Notes: generated by a model from the sequence alone, not told the origin. A stretch of 64,000 nt of DNA from Winslowiella toletana (GCF_017875465.1 NZ_JAGGMQ010000001.1:4836001-4900000), one strand, 5' to 3'; counted from the first letter of the stretch, positions 46,299 through 55,912 are shown. Numbers and translations are program-made.

Positions 46299-47516
46299 GT
46301 GATAGCGGATAGTCAGCCTGGGCATATAGACCAGATAAAGCAGACCAATGCTGGCGTTGTTTATCGCCTGATAGATCAATTTGGTCCGATTTCGCGCATT
46401 GAACTCTCCAGACTTGCGCAACTGGCTCCGGCCAGCATTACTAAAATTGTGCGCGAAATGCTGGAAGCTCACCTGGTGCAGGAGACGGAGTTCCAGGAGA
46501 TGGGCAGCCGCGGACGGCCAGCGGTCGGTCTGATCCTCGATACTGCCGCCTGGCACTATCTTTCCGTGCGTATCAGCGCAGGGGAGATCACCCTGGCTCT
46601 GCGCGATCTGAGCAGTGCGCTGGTTATCGAGCAGCAACTGCCGTTGCCGCAGGAAGGCCGTGAGCCGCTGTTAACGCGCATTACCGCTGAAATTGACCAG
46701 TTTTTTATCCGCCATCAGCGCAAGCTTGAACGCCTGACCGCGATTGCCATCACTCTGCCGGGCATCATTAATACCCGCAGCGGCATTGTACATCGTATGC
46801 CGTTTTACGACGTGGTGGATATGCCACTGGGGCCGGAGCTGGAACAACGCACCGGCTTACCGATCTATATTCAGCACGATATCTGCGCCTGGACCATGGC
46901 TGAGTCGCTGTTTGGCGCCTCACGCGGCGCGCGCGACGTGATCCATGTAGTGATTGATCACAATGTCGGCGCCGGGGTGATTACCGGTGGGCGTCTGCTG
47001 CATAACGGCAACAGCACTCTGGTGGAGATTGGTCATACTCAGGTCGATCCTTATGGCAAGCAGTGTTATTGCGGCAACCATGGCTGCCTCGAAACGGTGG
47101 CCAGTATCAGCAGCATCCTTGCCCTCGCCGCACAACGTATGGTGTTAGCGCCAGCTTCCACGCTGCATAACCAGCCGCTGACGGTGACAGCACTCTGTGA
47201 TGCGGCGCTGGCTGGCGATCAGCTGGCCAGAGATATTATCGCTGGTGTCGGCAGCAGCGTTGGCCGCATTGTGGCGGTGATGGTCAATCTGTTTAATCCG
47301 CAAAAAATTCTGATTGGTTCGCCGTTAAATCGCGCCGCAGAAATCCTCTATCCGGCAATAACCGCCTGTATTCGCCAGCAATCGCTGCCCGCTTACAGTA
47401 CGCAAATCGATGTCGAACCGACGCAGTTTGTTAATCTGGGCACCATGCCTGGTGCGGCGCTGGTTAAAGATGCGATGTATAACGGGTCGCTGCTGGTCAA
47501 ACTGTTGCAGGGCTAA
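46299..47516 (+). CDS. mlc: Glucose-responsive repressor Mlc (ROK family)
   Basis: This 405-residue repressor has an N-terminal HTH (about 20-65, QTNAGVVYRLIDQFGPISRIELSRLAQLA-type) and ROK domain motifs ITLPGIINTRSGIVHRMPFYD, VVIDHNVGAGVITGG and a zinc site CYCGNHGCLE. Mlc represses ptsG, ptsHI, manXYZ and malT and is inactivated by sequestration on dephosphorylated EIICB-Glc at the membrane. The start is GTG 46299, giving the same N-terminus as E. coli Mlc (406 aa, also GTG). It lies upstream of bioD2 as in E. coli. Symbol dgsA is a synonym. Confidence 0.96.
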   Translation: MIADSQPGHIDQIKQTNAGVVYRLIDQFGPISRIELSRLAQLAPASITKIVREMLEAHLVQETEFQEMGSRGRPAVGLILDTAAWHYLSVRISAGEITLALRDLSSALVIEQQLPLPQEGREPLLTRITAEIDQFFIRHQRKLERLTAIAITLPGIINTRSGIVHRMPFYDVVDMPLGPELEQRTGLPIYIQHDICAWTMAESLFGASRGARDVIHVVIDHNVGAGVITGGRLLHNGNSTLVEIGHTQVDPYGKQCYCGNHGCLETVASISSILALAAQRMVLAPASTLHNQPLTVTALCDAALAGDQLARDIIAGVGSSVGRIVAVMVNLFNPQKILIGSPLNRAAEILYPAITACIRQQSLPAYSTQIDVEPTQFVNLGTMPGAALVKDAMYNGSLLVKLLQG

Positions 47517-47648
47517 TCCATTGCTGCTTATCCACAAAAGCTTGCGCTAACGCAAACTGGCGTCCGGCGCGCTACTCTACAATTTTCCGACACAAACCTT
47601 TGAGCAAAATCATTAATTTCAGGTTGTTGGCCTGTCGGAGACGCACCC

Positions 47649-48314
47649 ATGTTTAGTCGTATATTCGTAACCGGTACGGATACTGCTGTCGGAAAAACGG
47701 TGGTTTCCCGCGCACTGTTGCAAAAACTGGCCGCTGAGTACCCACGCGTGGTGGGCTATAAGCCGGTAGCCAAAAGCAGCCAGCAAACGGAAGAGGGCTT
47801 ACGCAACAAAGACGCGTTGGTGTTACAGGCGTCTTCCAGCCTGCAACTGCCGTATCAGGCAATAAATCCGTTCACCCTGCAGGAAGATGAGATCAGCGCC
47901 AGCCGCGATCATAAAATCAGCTACAGCCAGTTGAGCGCCGGTTTGCAGCACTTATGCGAGCAGGCGGATGCGGTGGTGGTTGAGGGGACGGGCGGCTGGC
48001 GCAGTCTGATGAATGATCTGCGTCCGCTTTCTGAATGGGCGGTACAGGAGAAACTGCCGGTGGTGATGGTGGTTGGCATCCAGTCTGGTTGTATCAGCCA
48101 TGCACTGCTAACCGCAGAATCGGTGATTAATGATGGCCTGCCGCTGCTGGGATGGGTTGCGAACCGGATTAATCCGGGACTGGCGCACTACGCAGAGATT
48201 ATCGATGTGTTGCGCGATAAGATCCCGGCGCCACTGTTAGGCGAGTTGCCCTATTTACCGCGGGCCGAACAGCGTGAACTGGCGAAATACCTCGATTTAT
48301 CGGCGATTAAATAG
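47649..48314 (+). CDS. bioD2: Dethiobiotin synthetase 2
   Basis: This 221-residue P-loop enzyme (ynfK in E. coli, 231 aa) has the Walker A variant FVTGTDTAVGKTVVSRALLQ (residues about 6-25), GYKPVAKSS and VVEGTGGWRSLMNDL. The family carboxylates 7,8-diaminopelargonate to dethiobiotin in biotin synthesis. The bio operon copy is elsewhere, so this is the paralogue of uncertain necessity. Gap to mlc is 132 bases. Confidence 0.9.
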   Translation: MFSRIFVTGTDTAVGKTVVSRALLQKLAAEYPRVVGYKPVAKSSQQTEEGLRNKDALVLQASSSLQLPYQAINPFTLQEDEISASRDHKISYSQLSAGLQHLCEQADAVVVEGTGGWRSLMNDLRPLSEWAVQEKLPVVMVVGIQSGCISHALLTAESVINDGLPLLGWVANRINPGLAHYAEIIDVLRDKIPAPLLGELPYLPRAEQRELAKYLDLSAIK

Positions 48315-48317
48315 TGT

Positions 48318-48341
48318 AAAAAAGGCGGCGTTATCGCCGCC
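48318..48341 (-). terminator. Terminator after osmV (convergent with bioD2)
   Basis: AAAAAA-GGCGGCG-TTAT-CGCCGCC: a 7-bp GC stem whose minus-strand reading is followed by six T, 15 bases past the osmV stop. The stem sequence is the same as the REP-like core at 32581-32640. Confidence 0.85.
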
Positions 48342-48355
48342 CGTCTTACCGATTT

Positions 48356-49492
48356 CTACAGGCCCAGCGCACGCCGCGTACGGCCAGAACTGAGATAATC
48401 TGCAATATAATCCTGCGAAATCTCACCGCTGTAGCGACCCTCTTCATCAACAATCGGCATCCACACCAGATTGTGCTCATAGAGTTTGGAGAGCACCACG
48501 CGCAGGTTCTCTTCGGCACGGCCGGTCACGGTAAACTGATGCAGCATTTCCGCGCAGACGCCGCTGGCGCCGCGCGCTTCGCGGCGTTTAACAAAGCCCA
48601 GTGGCTTGCCGTCATCATCCACCACGGTAACCGAACGCATATCATTATCGTCCATGGTGCCAAAGGCGTCTGACAGCGATGTCGATTTCTGTACGGTAAT
48701 GGTCGGCTGCTGATCGGTAACGTCACCCGCCTGCACCAGCAGCAGGCGTTTCAGCGTACGGTCCTGACCAACAAAAGATCCGACAAACTCATTGGCCGGT
48801 TTCGCCAGCAGCTCATCCGGGCTGGCGCACTGCACGATTTTACCCTGGCCAAATACCGCAATACGGTCGCCAAGCTTCAGCGCTTCATCAATATCATGGC
48901 TGACCAGCATCACGGTTTTCTTCAGCTGGCGCTGCATATCGAGAAACTCATTCTGAATCACTTCACGGTTAATCGGGTCTACCGCGCCAAAAGGTTCATC
49001 CATCAGCAGCACCGGTGGATCCGCCGCCAGCGCACGGATCACGCCGATACGCTGTTGCTGGCCACCAGACATCTCTTTGGGATAACGGTGCAGAAACTTA
49101 GTCGGGTCCAGCGCCACCATGCTCATCAGCTCACTGGCGCGATCTTTACAGCGCTTTTTATCCCAGCCCAGCATGCGTGGCACCACGGTAATATTCTCTT
49201 CAATAGTCATATTGGGAAACAGACCAATTTGCTGGATCACATAACCAATATTACGGCGCAGGGTAGTGGTATCGAGGCTGCTGGTATCTTCGCCATTAAT
49301 CAGAATCCTGCCGCTGGTTGACGGGATCAGACGATTAATCATCTTCAGCGTGGTGGTTTTACCGCAGCCGGACGGGCCAAGCAGCACACACATCTCGCCC
49401 TCAGGCACATTCAGGCTGACATTATCGACGGCATTAAAAGTGGTGCCGTTTTTCTGGGTAAATTGTTTAGTGAGATTTTCCAGTTTTATCAT
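48356..49492 (-). CDS. osmV: Osmoprotectant ABC transporter, ATP-binding protein with CBS domains
   Basis: This 378-residue ATPase has Walker A GPSGCGKTTT (about 39-48), Q-loop VIQQIGLFPNMTI, signature MSGGQQQRIGV, Walker B LLMDEPFGAVDP and a switch His in VSHDIDEA. After about residue 250 come two CBS-type segments (SVTVVDDDGKPLGFVKRR and NLVWMPIVDEEGRYSGEI), which in OpuA/OsmV proteins sense ionic strength. Length fits Salmonella OsmV rather than the shorter E. coli YehX. It is last in a four-gene operon; the first base overlaps the permease stop. Confidence 0.9.
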   Translation of the reverse strand: MIKLENLTKQFTQKNGTTFNAVDNVSLNVPEGEMCVLLGPSGCGKTTTLKMINRLIPSTSGRILINGEDTSSLDTTTLRRNIGYVIQQIGLFPNMTIEENITVVPRMLGWDKKRCKDRASELMSMVALDPTKFLHRYPKEMSGGQQQRIGVIRALAADPPVLLMDEPFGAVDPINREVIQNEFLDMQRQLKKTVMLVSHDIDEALKLGDRIAVFGQGKIVQCASPDELLAKPANEFVGSFVGQDRTLKRLLLVQAGDVTDQQPTITVQKSTSLSDAFGTMDDNDMRSVTVVDDDGKPLGFVKRREARGASGVCAEMLHQFTVTGRAEENLRVVLSKLYEHNLVWMPIVDEEGRYSGEISQDYIADYLSSGRTRRALGL

Positions 49493-50139
49493 TATCGAAT
49501 CCCCTTAGGAGTCAGCGCTAACTGCAGACGATGCAACAGCCAGTCAAGAATAATCGCCAGCAAACAGATCATCAAAGCGCCGGAAACTAACATGCGGATA
49601 TCACTGCCGCTGATACCATCAAGTAACAGCAGGCCCAGTCCGCCCGCACCAATCACTGCGGCGATGGCCATAACGCCAACGTTCATGACGACAGCGGTAC
49701 GAATACCGCCAAAAATGACCGGCAGCGCCATCGGGATTTCCACCCAACGCAGACGCTGCCAGAAAGTCATACCAATGCCGCGACCAGCTTCACGCAGACC
49801 GCCGGGAATATTCTCCAGTGCGGTATGGGTGTTCCGCACAATCGGCAACAGCGAGTAGAGAAACACTGCGGTTACTGCAGGCACGACGCCAATCCCCTGA
49901 CCGATCATCGAAAACAGCGGAATCATCAGGCCAAACAGCGCAATAGAAGGGATGGTCAGCACAATGGTCGCCAGTCCCAGCACCGGTGTCGCCAGCCATT
50001 TAAAGCGCATAATCAGGATGCCAATCGGCACGCCGATAATAATCGCGCAGCCGACAGCCAGCATTACCAGCCACAAATGCTGCCCGGTAAGGCTCAGCAG
50101 GTAACCCCAGTTGTCGACAATATAATGAATCGTATCCAT
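49492..50139 (-). CDS. osmW: Osmoprotectant ABC transporter permease
   Basis: This 215-residue permease of the ProW/OpuAB type has five to six membrane segments. The coupling motif region is ENIPGGLREAGRGIGMTFWQRLRWVEIPMALPVIFGGIRTA. The naming follows the Salmonella osmVWXY set; assignment of W versus Y between the two permeases is by length and order only. It pairs with the 51094 permease around the binding-protein gene. Confidence 0.85.
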   Translation of the reverse strand: MDTIHYIVDNWGYLLSLTGQHLWLVMLAVGCAIIIGVPIGILIMRFKWLATPVLGLATIVLTIPSIALFGLMIPLFSMIGQGIGVVPAVTAVFLYSLLPIVRNTHTALENIPGGLREAGRGIGMTFWQRLRWVEIPMALPVIFGGIRTAVVMNVGVMAIAAVIGAGGLGLLLLDGISGSDIRMLVSGALMICLLAIILDWLLHRLQLALTPKGIR

Positions 50140-50148
50140 AGCTTCTCC

Positions 50149-51072
50149 TTAAAGCATGCCGTGAGATTTCAGGAAATCGCGCGCAACCTGCTGCGGAGAT
50201 TGATGATCGATATCGACCTGTTTGTTCATCTCGGTAATCGCCTCATCGGTAATCAGCGGCGAGAGCTGATTCAGCGCTTCCGCCAGACCAGGATGGGCAT
50301 CCAGCGTATCCTGGCGTACCACCGGCGTAACGGCATAGCTCGGGAAGAAGCCTTTATCATCCTTCAGCACCTTCAGGTCGAAGCCTTTAACCCGGCCATC
50401 GGTGGTGTAAATCAGACCGGCATCGACGAAACCGTCGCGAATGGCGTTATACACCAGCCCCGGGTCCATCTGGCGGATCTGCGGACGATCCAGCTCCAGT
50501 CCATAGGCTTTCTGCAACGGTTTCATACCGTCGGAGCGGCCAGAAAACTCCAGGTCGAGGCCCAGCATCCAGTTATTGTCCGGATCGGTCTTACGCACCT
50601 GTTCGATTTTGGCCACCAGCTGCGACATGGTATCGATATGCTCTTTATCCGCGCGGTCGCGCTGCATGGCGAAGGCGTAGGTATTATTCATTGGCGCCGG
50701 ATCCAGCCAGATTAATCCTTTCTTACCGTCGAGCGTCTTCACCGTCTGATACGCTTCTTCCGCGCTCATTGGCTTTTCAACATGGTTAAAGATAATCAGC
50801 GACGTACCGGTATACTCCCAGGTCATATCGATCTGTTTACTCAGCATTGCACTGCGCGTAATGCTGACGGCAATGTTGGTTTTCGGTTCAACCTGAAAGC
50901 CTTTTTTCGTCAGCCACAGAGTGCTCATCGCCGATAGAATATGCTGCTCGGTAAAGCTTTTAGTCGCCATAATAATCGGCGCGGCTGAAGCGGCGCTGGT
51001 TAGCGCCAGTGTGGCGCTGAGGGCGAGAGTGGTGTGGCGGACCCAGCGGGTCAATTTATTGGCAGATGCCAT
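50149..51072 (-). CDS. osmX: Osmoprotectant ABC transporter, substrate-binding protein
   Basis: This 307-residue precursor has a signal peptide of about 30 residues ([15 protein letters not shown]) and mature start [19 protein letters not shown]. It belongs to the ProX/OpuAC glycine-betaine binding family; [11 protein letters not shown] and [18 protein letters not shown] are typical and several aromatic residues could form the betaine box. Ligand is likely glycine betaine, choline-O-sulfate or a related compound. It lies 9 bases before osmW. Confidence 0.9.
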   Translation of the reverse strand: MASANKLTRWVRHTTLALSATLALTSAASAAPIIMATKSFTEQHILSAMSTLWLTKKGFQVEPKTNIAVSITRSAMLSKQIDMTWEYTGTSLIIFNHVEKPMSAEEAYQTVKTLDGKKGLIWLDPAPMNNTYAFAMQRDRADKEHIDTMSQLVAKIEQVRKTDPDNNWMLGLDLEFSGRSDGMKPLQKAYGLELDRPQIRQMDPGLVYNAIRDGFVDAGLIYTTDGRVKGFDLKVLKDDKGFFPSYAVTPVVRQDTLDAHPGLAEALNQLSPLITDEAITEMNKQVDIDHQSPQQVARDFLKSHGML

Positions 51073-51093
51073 AGCAAAGCTCCTGTTATTGTT

Positions 51094-51810
51094 TTAGACC
51101 GCCGTATGTGGGCTTAACAAACGACCCAGACCGGCCAGCAACATATCGAGGATTAGCGCAAACAGCGCCGTTGCCGCAGCACCCAAAATCAGCGTCGGGA
51201 AATCGTTCAGATAGATACCCGGGAAGATCAGCTCGCCATAACTGCTGGCGCCAATCAGAAACGCCAGCGGGGCGGTGCCGACATTGATCGCGGTGGCGAT
51301 ACGTATCCCGGAAAGAATCACCGGCGAGGCGTTAGGTAACTCTACCTGCCACAGACGCTGATTTTTAGTCATGCCAATACCGTTAGCCGCTTCCAGTAAC
51401 GAAGGCTGCACCGAGCAGAGTCCAGCGTAGGTATTGCGCACAATAGGTAATAACGAGGCGAGAAACAGCGCGAAGATTGCCGGGCCATCGCCAATACCGA
51501 TGATCACCATTGCCAGCGCCAGCACCGCTAACGGCGGCAGGGTGTTGCCGACGTTAAAGATTTGCATCACATATTCGGCCCAGCGACGGGCGAAAGGACG
51601 GCTGAGAAAAATTCCGCTGGGAATGCCGATCAGCAGGGCGAAGAACATCGACCAGAACACCAGCATCATATGCTGCTGACCGAGATAGACTAAATCGACC
51701 TGACGTGCGCGGATGGTATCGAAGCCAAGGCCATAAACCAGCAGCCCGACCACCACCATAATAAACAGCACCGCAAGGGCTGCACGCTTAGCCAGCGTAG
51801 AGTTTTGCAT
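51094..51810 (-). CDS. osmY: Osmoprotectant ABC transporter permease
   Basis: This 238-residue permease, first gene of the operon, has five to six membrane segments and the coupling region SVQPSLLEAANGIGMTKNQRLWQVELPNASPVILSGIRIA. Symbol osmY is used in the sense of the Salmonella OsmU transporter, not the unrelated E. coli periplasmic protein OsmY. Expression is likely osmotically induced, but no clear RpoS promoter was proven in the upstream gap. Confidence 0.82.
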   Translation of the reverse strand: MQNSTLAKRAALAVLFIMVVVGLLVYGLGFDTIRARQVDLVYLGQQHMMLVFWSMFFALLIGIPSGIFLSRPFARRWAEYVMQIFNVGNTLPPLAVLALAMVIIGIGDGPAIFALFLASLLPIVRNTYAGLCSVQPSLLEAANGIGMTKNQRLWQVELPNASPVILSGIRIATAINVGTAPLAFLIGASSYGELIFPGIYLNDFPTLILGAAATALFALILDMLLAGLGRLLSPHTAV

Positions 51811-52238
51811 AAACAGGATTCTCCCTGAAACGTCATTAATCAGGTCGGACTTCCATTGGGAGCCGGAAGCCTGCCCTTGTTATTTCATTCAGTTAGTGAA
51901 TCGACAGATATCGCCAAAACTGAACGCCATATCCAATACCGAAATCACCGCTTTAAGCAGACAAAAAAACTATTTTCCACCTTTTTTGCATGATAAAGGT
52001 TAAAAATGGCCTCTGAATCTATAGCAGTGTGTTGCTGATAATGGCAACTTTTACGGGCAAAATCAGCAGGATAGTTTTTCGCCAGATCTGGCTGAGAGCC
52101 GCGTCTCAACTGGCGCAAAGCGCATAAATATAAATTTAACCGGGGGAAGTGACCCTGTCACTATAAGTGGCGCACAATACGGAAACTATTGCCAGGCGGG
52201 ATAAGCTAGCCTTAAAAGAGACACAGGAAAGGAATACT
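51811..52238. other. Divergent intergenic region osmYXWV / MFS exporter
   Basis: 428 bases, AT-rich, without a gene. It must hold the osm operon promoter and the exporter promoter. A small palindrome CACT-ATA-AGTG at 52159-52169 lies 70 bases before the exporter ATG and could be an operator, but no regulator gene is adjacent. Nothing else stands out. Confidence 0.35.
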
Positions 52239-53699
52239 ATGACGGAAACTATTGATCATCAGGTCACGCATCGCCACTGGATTCTGATTGCCGCGATGTT
52301 GGCGATGTTTATGGCGGCGATTGAAGTCACCATTGTGGCCACAGCAATGCCCACTATCGTGGCGGAACTGGGCGGCTTTTCTCATTTTGGTTGGGTATTC
52401 TCTATCTATCTGCTGACGCAGGCGGTTAGCGTGCCGATTTATGGTCGTCTGGCCGATTTGTGGGGCAGAAAGAAAGTGTTCTTTATCGGTACATCGCTGT
52501 TTCTGCTGGGTTCGGTCCTGTGCGGCTTCGCCAGCAGTATGGGCTGGCTGATTCTGTTTCGTGCATTTCAGGGACTGGGGGCCGGGGCGATTATGCCGCT
52601 GACCTCCACTATCGTCGCAGATATCTATTCGCCAAAAGAGCGCGCCGGTATTCAGGGCTGGCTCTCCAGCGTCTGGGGTTTTGCGGCGATTATTGGACCG
52701 CTTTCCGGCGCCTGGATTGTGCAGCACTTTAACTGGGCGTTAATCTTCTGGGTTAATGTGCCAATTGGCCTGATTTCAATGCTGATGCTGGCGCGCTTTC
52801 TGCCGGATATGCAGGCGAAGCAGCAACATCGCCTGAATCTGGCGGGCAGTGGCTGGCTGATGCTCTGTGTCTCATCACTGTTGATCGCGCTGTTGCAGGC
52901 GGAAACCCTTGGCTACTGGTCGCTGGCGTTTCTGGCGTTGTCACTGCTTTGTGGCTTTGCGCTGGTAAGAAATGAGCAGCAGGCGAAGGAGCCGCTATTT
53001 CCGCTGGCTATCTGGCGCAGCCGGGTGATTGTGGCGGGTAACGCCGGAAATCTGATTATCGGCGCGGCGATGATGGGCATCAGCGCATTTCTGCCGACCT
53101 GGATCCAGGGCGTAAATGGCGGCACGCCGTTACAGGCGGGTAGCGCGCTGGCGATGATGTCGATTGGCTGGCCCATTGCCAGTGCGATTAGCGGTCATTT
53201 AATGCAACGCACCTCCTATCGCTTTACTGCGCAACTGGGCGCGTTGCTGCTGATTGTAGGTTGCGGGCTGTTGCTGACGCTGCAGCGTGACAGCAGCATG
53301 CTGCACGCCGCACTCTACGCCTTTATTATTGGCACCGGCATGGGCATGACCAGCACTACCTTCCTGGTTTCAGTGCAGAACAGCGCGGAGTTTCATATTC
53401 GTGGTATCTGTACTGCATCGATTATGTTCAGCCGCATGCTCGGTTCAGCGCTGGGGACGGCATTAATGGGCGCGGTGCTTAATTATAATTTGCTGCTGCG
53501 CTTGCCCGATCAGCAGGATCCGGTACAGCAGATAATGTCCGGAAATGAGCGTCAGGCATTACAGCACGACACTTTGCAACAGATGGTGACGCAGGTTGCG
53601 GCATCACTGCACTGGGTGTTTGTTGCTGCATTGCTGATTGCGTTGATGAGTCTGCTGATTGCTCGCGTGATGCCGCAGCGGCGGCCTGAAGACCTGTAG
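52239..53699 (+). CDS. DHA2-family (EmrB/QacA-type) MFS drug exporter
   Basis: This 486-residue transporter has about fourteen membrane helices. Motif D1-like AMFMAAIEVTIVATAMPTIVAELGG, motif A YGRLADLWGRKKVFFIG, motif C-type GFAAIIGPLSGAWI and WALIFWVNVPIGL are standard for proton-driven multidrug exporters of the 14-helix DHA2 group. The ATG at 52239, behind ACAGGAAAGGAATACT, is preferred to an in-frame start at 52167. No fused membrane-fusion partner (emrA-like) is next to it, so it probably works alone in the inner membrane. The substrate is unknown. Confidence 0.88.
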   Translation: MTETIDHQVTHRHWILIAAMLAMFMAAIEVTIVATAMPTIVAELGGFSHFGWVFSIYLLTQAVSVPIYGRLADLWGRKKVFFIGTSLFLLGSVLCGFASSMGWLILFRAFQGLGAGAIMPLTSTIVADIYSPKERAGIQGWLSSVWGFAAIIGPLSGAWIVQHFNWALIFWVNVPIGLISMLMLARFLPDMQAKQQHRLNLAGSGWLMLCVSSLLIALLQAETLGYWSLAFLALSLLCGFALVRNEQQAKEPLFPLAIWRSRVIVAGNAGNLIIGAAMMGISAFLPTWIQGVNGGTPLQAGSALAMMSIGWPIASAISGHLMQRTSYRFTAQLGALLLIVGCGLLLTLQRDSSMLHAALYAFIIGTGMGMTSTTFLVSVQNSAEFHIRGICTASIMFSRMLGSALGTALMGAVLNYNLLLRLPDQQDPVQQIMSGNERQALQHDTLQQMVTQVAASLHWVFVAALLIALMSLLIARVMPQRRPEDL

Positions 53700-53701
53700 A
53701 A

Positions 53702-53721
53702 GGGCGGTGTGAACACCGCCC
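53702..53721. terminator. Hairpin between the MFS exporter and ynfD
   Basis: GGGCGGTG-TGAA-CACCGCCC, a perfect 8-bp stem at a convergent junction, 3 bases past the exporter stop. No T-run follows. Confidence 0.6.
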
Positions 53722-53728
53722 GCTGCGG

Positions 53729-54025
53729 TTATTGCGCTGGGGCGTCCTGCGTACTGCCCGCGTCGGCAGGCACATTGGTGTCGCTATCAGTGGTCATGCG
53801 TTTATAAACAATTTTTTGCGTATCGTTTTCGCAATGACCGACGACCTGGCCACCGGCCTGGTCGGCCTGATCGTTAGGGACAATATCGAGGGTGAAACCC
53901 GATTCAGGCACACCGTTACTGATGATTTTTTTACTGATATCGGCTTTAACCGTCTCACAGGATGCCTGAGCAGCCAGCGGGGCGAATAAACAGAGTGCAG
54001 TGAGCATCAATGTAGACGTTTTCAT
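53729..54025 (-). CDS. ynfD: DUF1161 periplasmic protein YnfD
   Basis: This 98-residue small secreted protein has signal peptide MKTSTLMLTALCLFAPLAAQA and mature start SCETVKADISKKIISNGVPES. FTLDIVPNDQ and GQVVGHCENDTQKIVY match E. coli YnfD (DUF1161), including two Cys that could form a disulfide. The function is unknown. ATG 54025 is used because AGGATGATGTG lies upstream; a GTG at 54028 is adjacent. Confidence 0.85.
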   Translation of the reverse strand: MKTSTLMLTALCLFAPLAAQASCETVKADISKKIISNGVPESGFTLDIVPNDQADQAGGQVVGHCENDTQKIVYKRMTTDSDTNVPADAGSTQDAPAQ

Positions 54026-54076
54026 CACATCATCCTTTTGTTAAAAACTGTCGTAAGCATAGCATCAGTCAGCCGA

Positions 54077-54424
54077 TTATGGCGCTACCGGACGTCCGGT
54101 GCGGCGATCAAGGCAGCGCAGGGTGTTGGCTTCCCAGTACGCGTTAACGTTGTAGCTTTTATCGCAGGCATCACGGGTATCAAATGCGCGGTCAGATTTA
54201 TCGAACTCTTTTTCGACGCGGCTGTTAACTTTTTTTCGTAGCATACGCGTATCGTCCCACTGCTCTTTTTCCTGACGCGCCTGTTCGTTGCTAAGGGCGG
54301 CGTTGCCATTCTCGATAATCAGGCGATCGGTTTTTGCGCCTGCGGTGGCTGGTATTACCAGCGCTGCGCCCAGCAATGTCAGAGGCAGAAGGGCGGAGAC
54401 CAGGCGTTTATGCAGAGTTTTCAT
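54077..54424 (-). CDS. ynfB: DUF1283 periplasmic protein YnfB
   Basis: About 115 residues, with a signal peptide ([23 protein letters not shown]) and a charged mature domain: [29 protein letters not shown], then [17 protein letters not shown] at the C-terminus. This matches E. coli YnfB (113 aa; UPF0482/DUF1283), whose function is unknown. Two adjacent ATGs exist (54427, 54424); the second has better spacing to AGGATG. It is divergent from ynfA. Confidence 0.88.
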   Translation of the reverse strand: MKTLHKRLVSALLPLTLLGAALVIPATAGAKTDRLIIENGNAALSNEQARQEKEQWDDTRMLRKKVNSRVEKEFDKSDRAFDTRDACDKSYNVNAYWEANTLRCLDRRTGRPVAP

Positions 54425-54559
54425 CATTACATCCTTAAGTTATTGCCGCAGCCAGCTACTGCTGCTGGGGTCACTATCTCTTTTATTATATCATTGTCGT
54501 TCAATTGCTCACCAGTCGCAGTTCCGGCCTGTTTATAGTTCTGAGAGATATTTTACAAA

Positions 54560-54883
54560 ATGATCAAAACTTCGCTGCTGTTTTTTCTTACCGCGCTGGC
54601 GGAAATTATTGGCTGTTTTTTGCCCTGGCTATGGCTGAAGAAGGGCGCATCGGTTCTGTTATTGATCCCGGCAGCATGCAGTCTGGCGCTGTTTGTCTGG
54701 CTGCTGACGCTGCATCCCGCCGCCAGCGGGCGTGTCTATGCCGCCTATGGCGGTGTCTATGTGATGACCGCGCTGTTATGGCTGCGTTTTGTTGATGGTG
54801 TGCGTCTGACGCATTATGACTGGCTGGGCGCAGCGGTAGCGTTTAGCGGGATGCTGATTATTGTGGCGGGCTGGAGTAAATAG
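54560..54883 (+). CDS. ynfA: UPF0060 membrane protein YnfA
   Basis: This 107-residue protein has four membrane helices: [61 protein letters not shown] and [31 protein letters not shown] is the family signature. YnfA proteins are small-multidrug-resistance-like and have been linked to export of cationic dyes in Shigella. E. coli YnfA is 108 aa. Confidence 0.92.
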   Translation: MIKTSLLFFLTALAEIIGCFLPWLWLKKGASVLLLIPAACSLALFVWLLTLHPAASGRVYAAYGGVYVMTALLWLRFVDGVRLTHYDWLGAAVAFSGMLIIVAGWSK

Positions 54884-54896
54884 GCGGCAAAATAAA

Positions 54897-54928
54897 CCCC
54901 GTATATTCACCACTGGCAATATACGGGG
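54897..54928 (-). terminator. Terminator after ydfG
   Basis: CCCCGTATATT and AATATACGGGG enclose a 10-base loop. Read on the minus strand the stem is followed by TTTATTTT. It lies between convergent ynfA and ydfG. Confidence 0.85.
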
Positions 54929-54936
54929 CAAAAAAA

Positions 54937-55683
54937 TCAATCCTTATGCACCTTTAGCCCTGCCAGCGTCTGGCTGACCGGCATCATCTCAAGGGTATTG
55001 ATATTGACATGTTTTGGCAGGGTGGCGACCCAGTACACCGCTTCGGTAACATCTTCCGCGGTTAGCGCGGTGGTGCCGTCGTAAACTTTACCGGCTTTAT
55101 CATCGTCGCCTTTAAAGCGCACATTGGAAAACTCGGTGCCGCCGACCAGACCCGGTTCGATATCGGTCACGCGCAGCGCAGTGCCGTGCAGATCAGTACG
55201 CAGATTAAGGCTGAACTGGCGTACAAAGGCTTTAGTGGCGCCATACACATTGCCCCCTGCATACGGCCAGCTGCCGGCGATCGAGCCGATATTGATGATA
55301 TGGCCAATATTGCGCTCGACCATCGCCGGTAATACCGCGCGGGTCATATACACCAGACCTTTATTGTTGGTGTCGATCATATCTTCCCAGTCATCAAGAT
55401 TCGCTTTGTGCGCCGGTTCGATACCCAGCGCAAGGCCCGCGTTATTGACCAGCACATCGATATCACGCCATTCCGCAGGCAGTCCCGCCAGCGCGGTCTC
55501 AATACCTGCACGATTGCGCACATCAAGTTGAAGAGTGAAAAGATTGTCGCCCAGCTCATCTTTCAGCGCCTGCAGACGTTCAACGCGGCGGCCCGTGGCA
55601 ATCACTTTGTGACCATCAGCGATAAAGCGGCGGGTGATACTTTGACCAAAACCGGCAGTAGCGCCGGTAACAAAAATAATCAT
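54937..55683 (-). CDS. ydfG: NADP-dependent 3-hydroxy acid dehydrogenase YdfG (short-chain dehydrogenase)
   Basis: This 248-residue classical SDR has the cofactor motif TGATAGFGQSITRRF (about 6-20), an Arg-rich NADP-binding segment TGRRVERL, structural NNAG, and the catalytic tetrad elements Ser in INIGSIAGSW and YGATK. YdfG oxidises L-allo-threonine, L-serine and related 3-hydroxy acids and reduces malonic semialdehyde and 3-hydroxypropionate-related compounds in E. coli. Length equals E. coli YdfG (248 aa). In E. coli it neighbours dcp; here guaD-xdhABC lies between. Confidence 0.95.
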   Translation of the reverse strand: MIIFVTGATAGFGQSITRRFIADGHKVIATGRRVERLQALKDELGDNLFTLQLDVRNRAGIETALAGLPAEWRDIDVLVNNAGLALGIEPAHKANLDDWEDMIDTNNKGLVYMTRAVLPAMVERNIGHIINIGSIAGSWPYAGGNVYGATKAFVRQFSLNLRTDLHGTALRVTDIEPGLVGGTEFSNVRFKGDDDKAGKVYDGTTALTAEDVTEAVYWVATLPKHVNINTLEMMPVSQTLAGLKVHKD

Positions 55684-55777
55684 CTCACTGTTCCTTAACG
55701 TATTTCAGGTATCTGACACCTTATCACTTCGCTGCGTGGTCGTTAAGAAATGAATCCTGCTAACAGTTCGCAAACTA

Positions 55778-55793
55778 TGCACATCAATGGTGC
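55778..55793 (+). promoter_or_regulatory. NtrC-binding site (enhancer) candidate upstream of guaD
   Basis: TGCACATCAATGGTGC has the strict GCAC-N6-GGTGC spacing of NtrC sites and resembles the strong site of the E. coli glnA enhancer. It lies about 220 bp upstream of the -24 element of the sigma-54 promoter at 55999, a normal enhancer distance. Confidence 0.7.
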
Positions 55794-55880
55794 GGATAAA
55801 GCAGGGCATGCGTCTTAACAGTGCAACGAAATAACCTGATTTAATTAAACTGAGGGCTGATATTAATCACAGCCAGCAAA

Positions 55881-55912
55881 GCAAACGTTTGCAAATTATA
55901 GCAACCGTTTGC
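55881..55912 (+). promoter_or_regulatory. Two PurR/LacI-family operator candidates upstream of guaD
   Basis: GCAAACGTTTGC (55881-55892, perfect palindrome) and GCAACCGTTTGC (55901-55912) are spaced 20 bp centre to centre, two helical turns on the same face. The E. coli PurR consensus is ACGCAAACGTTTGCGT; the first site matches 14 of 16 positions. PurR uses guanine/hypoxanthine as corepressor, so it would link the operon to purine status, although another LacI-family protein could use the same sequence. Confidence 0.6.
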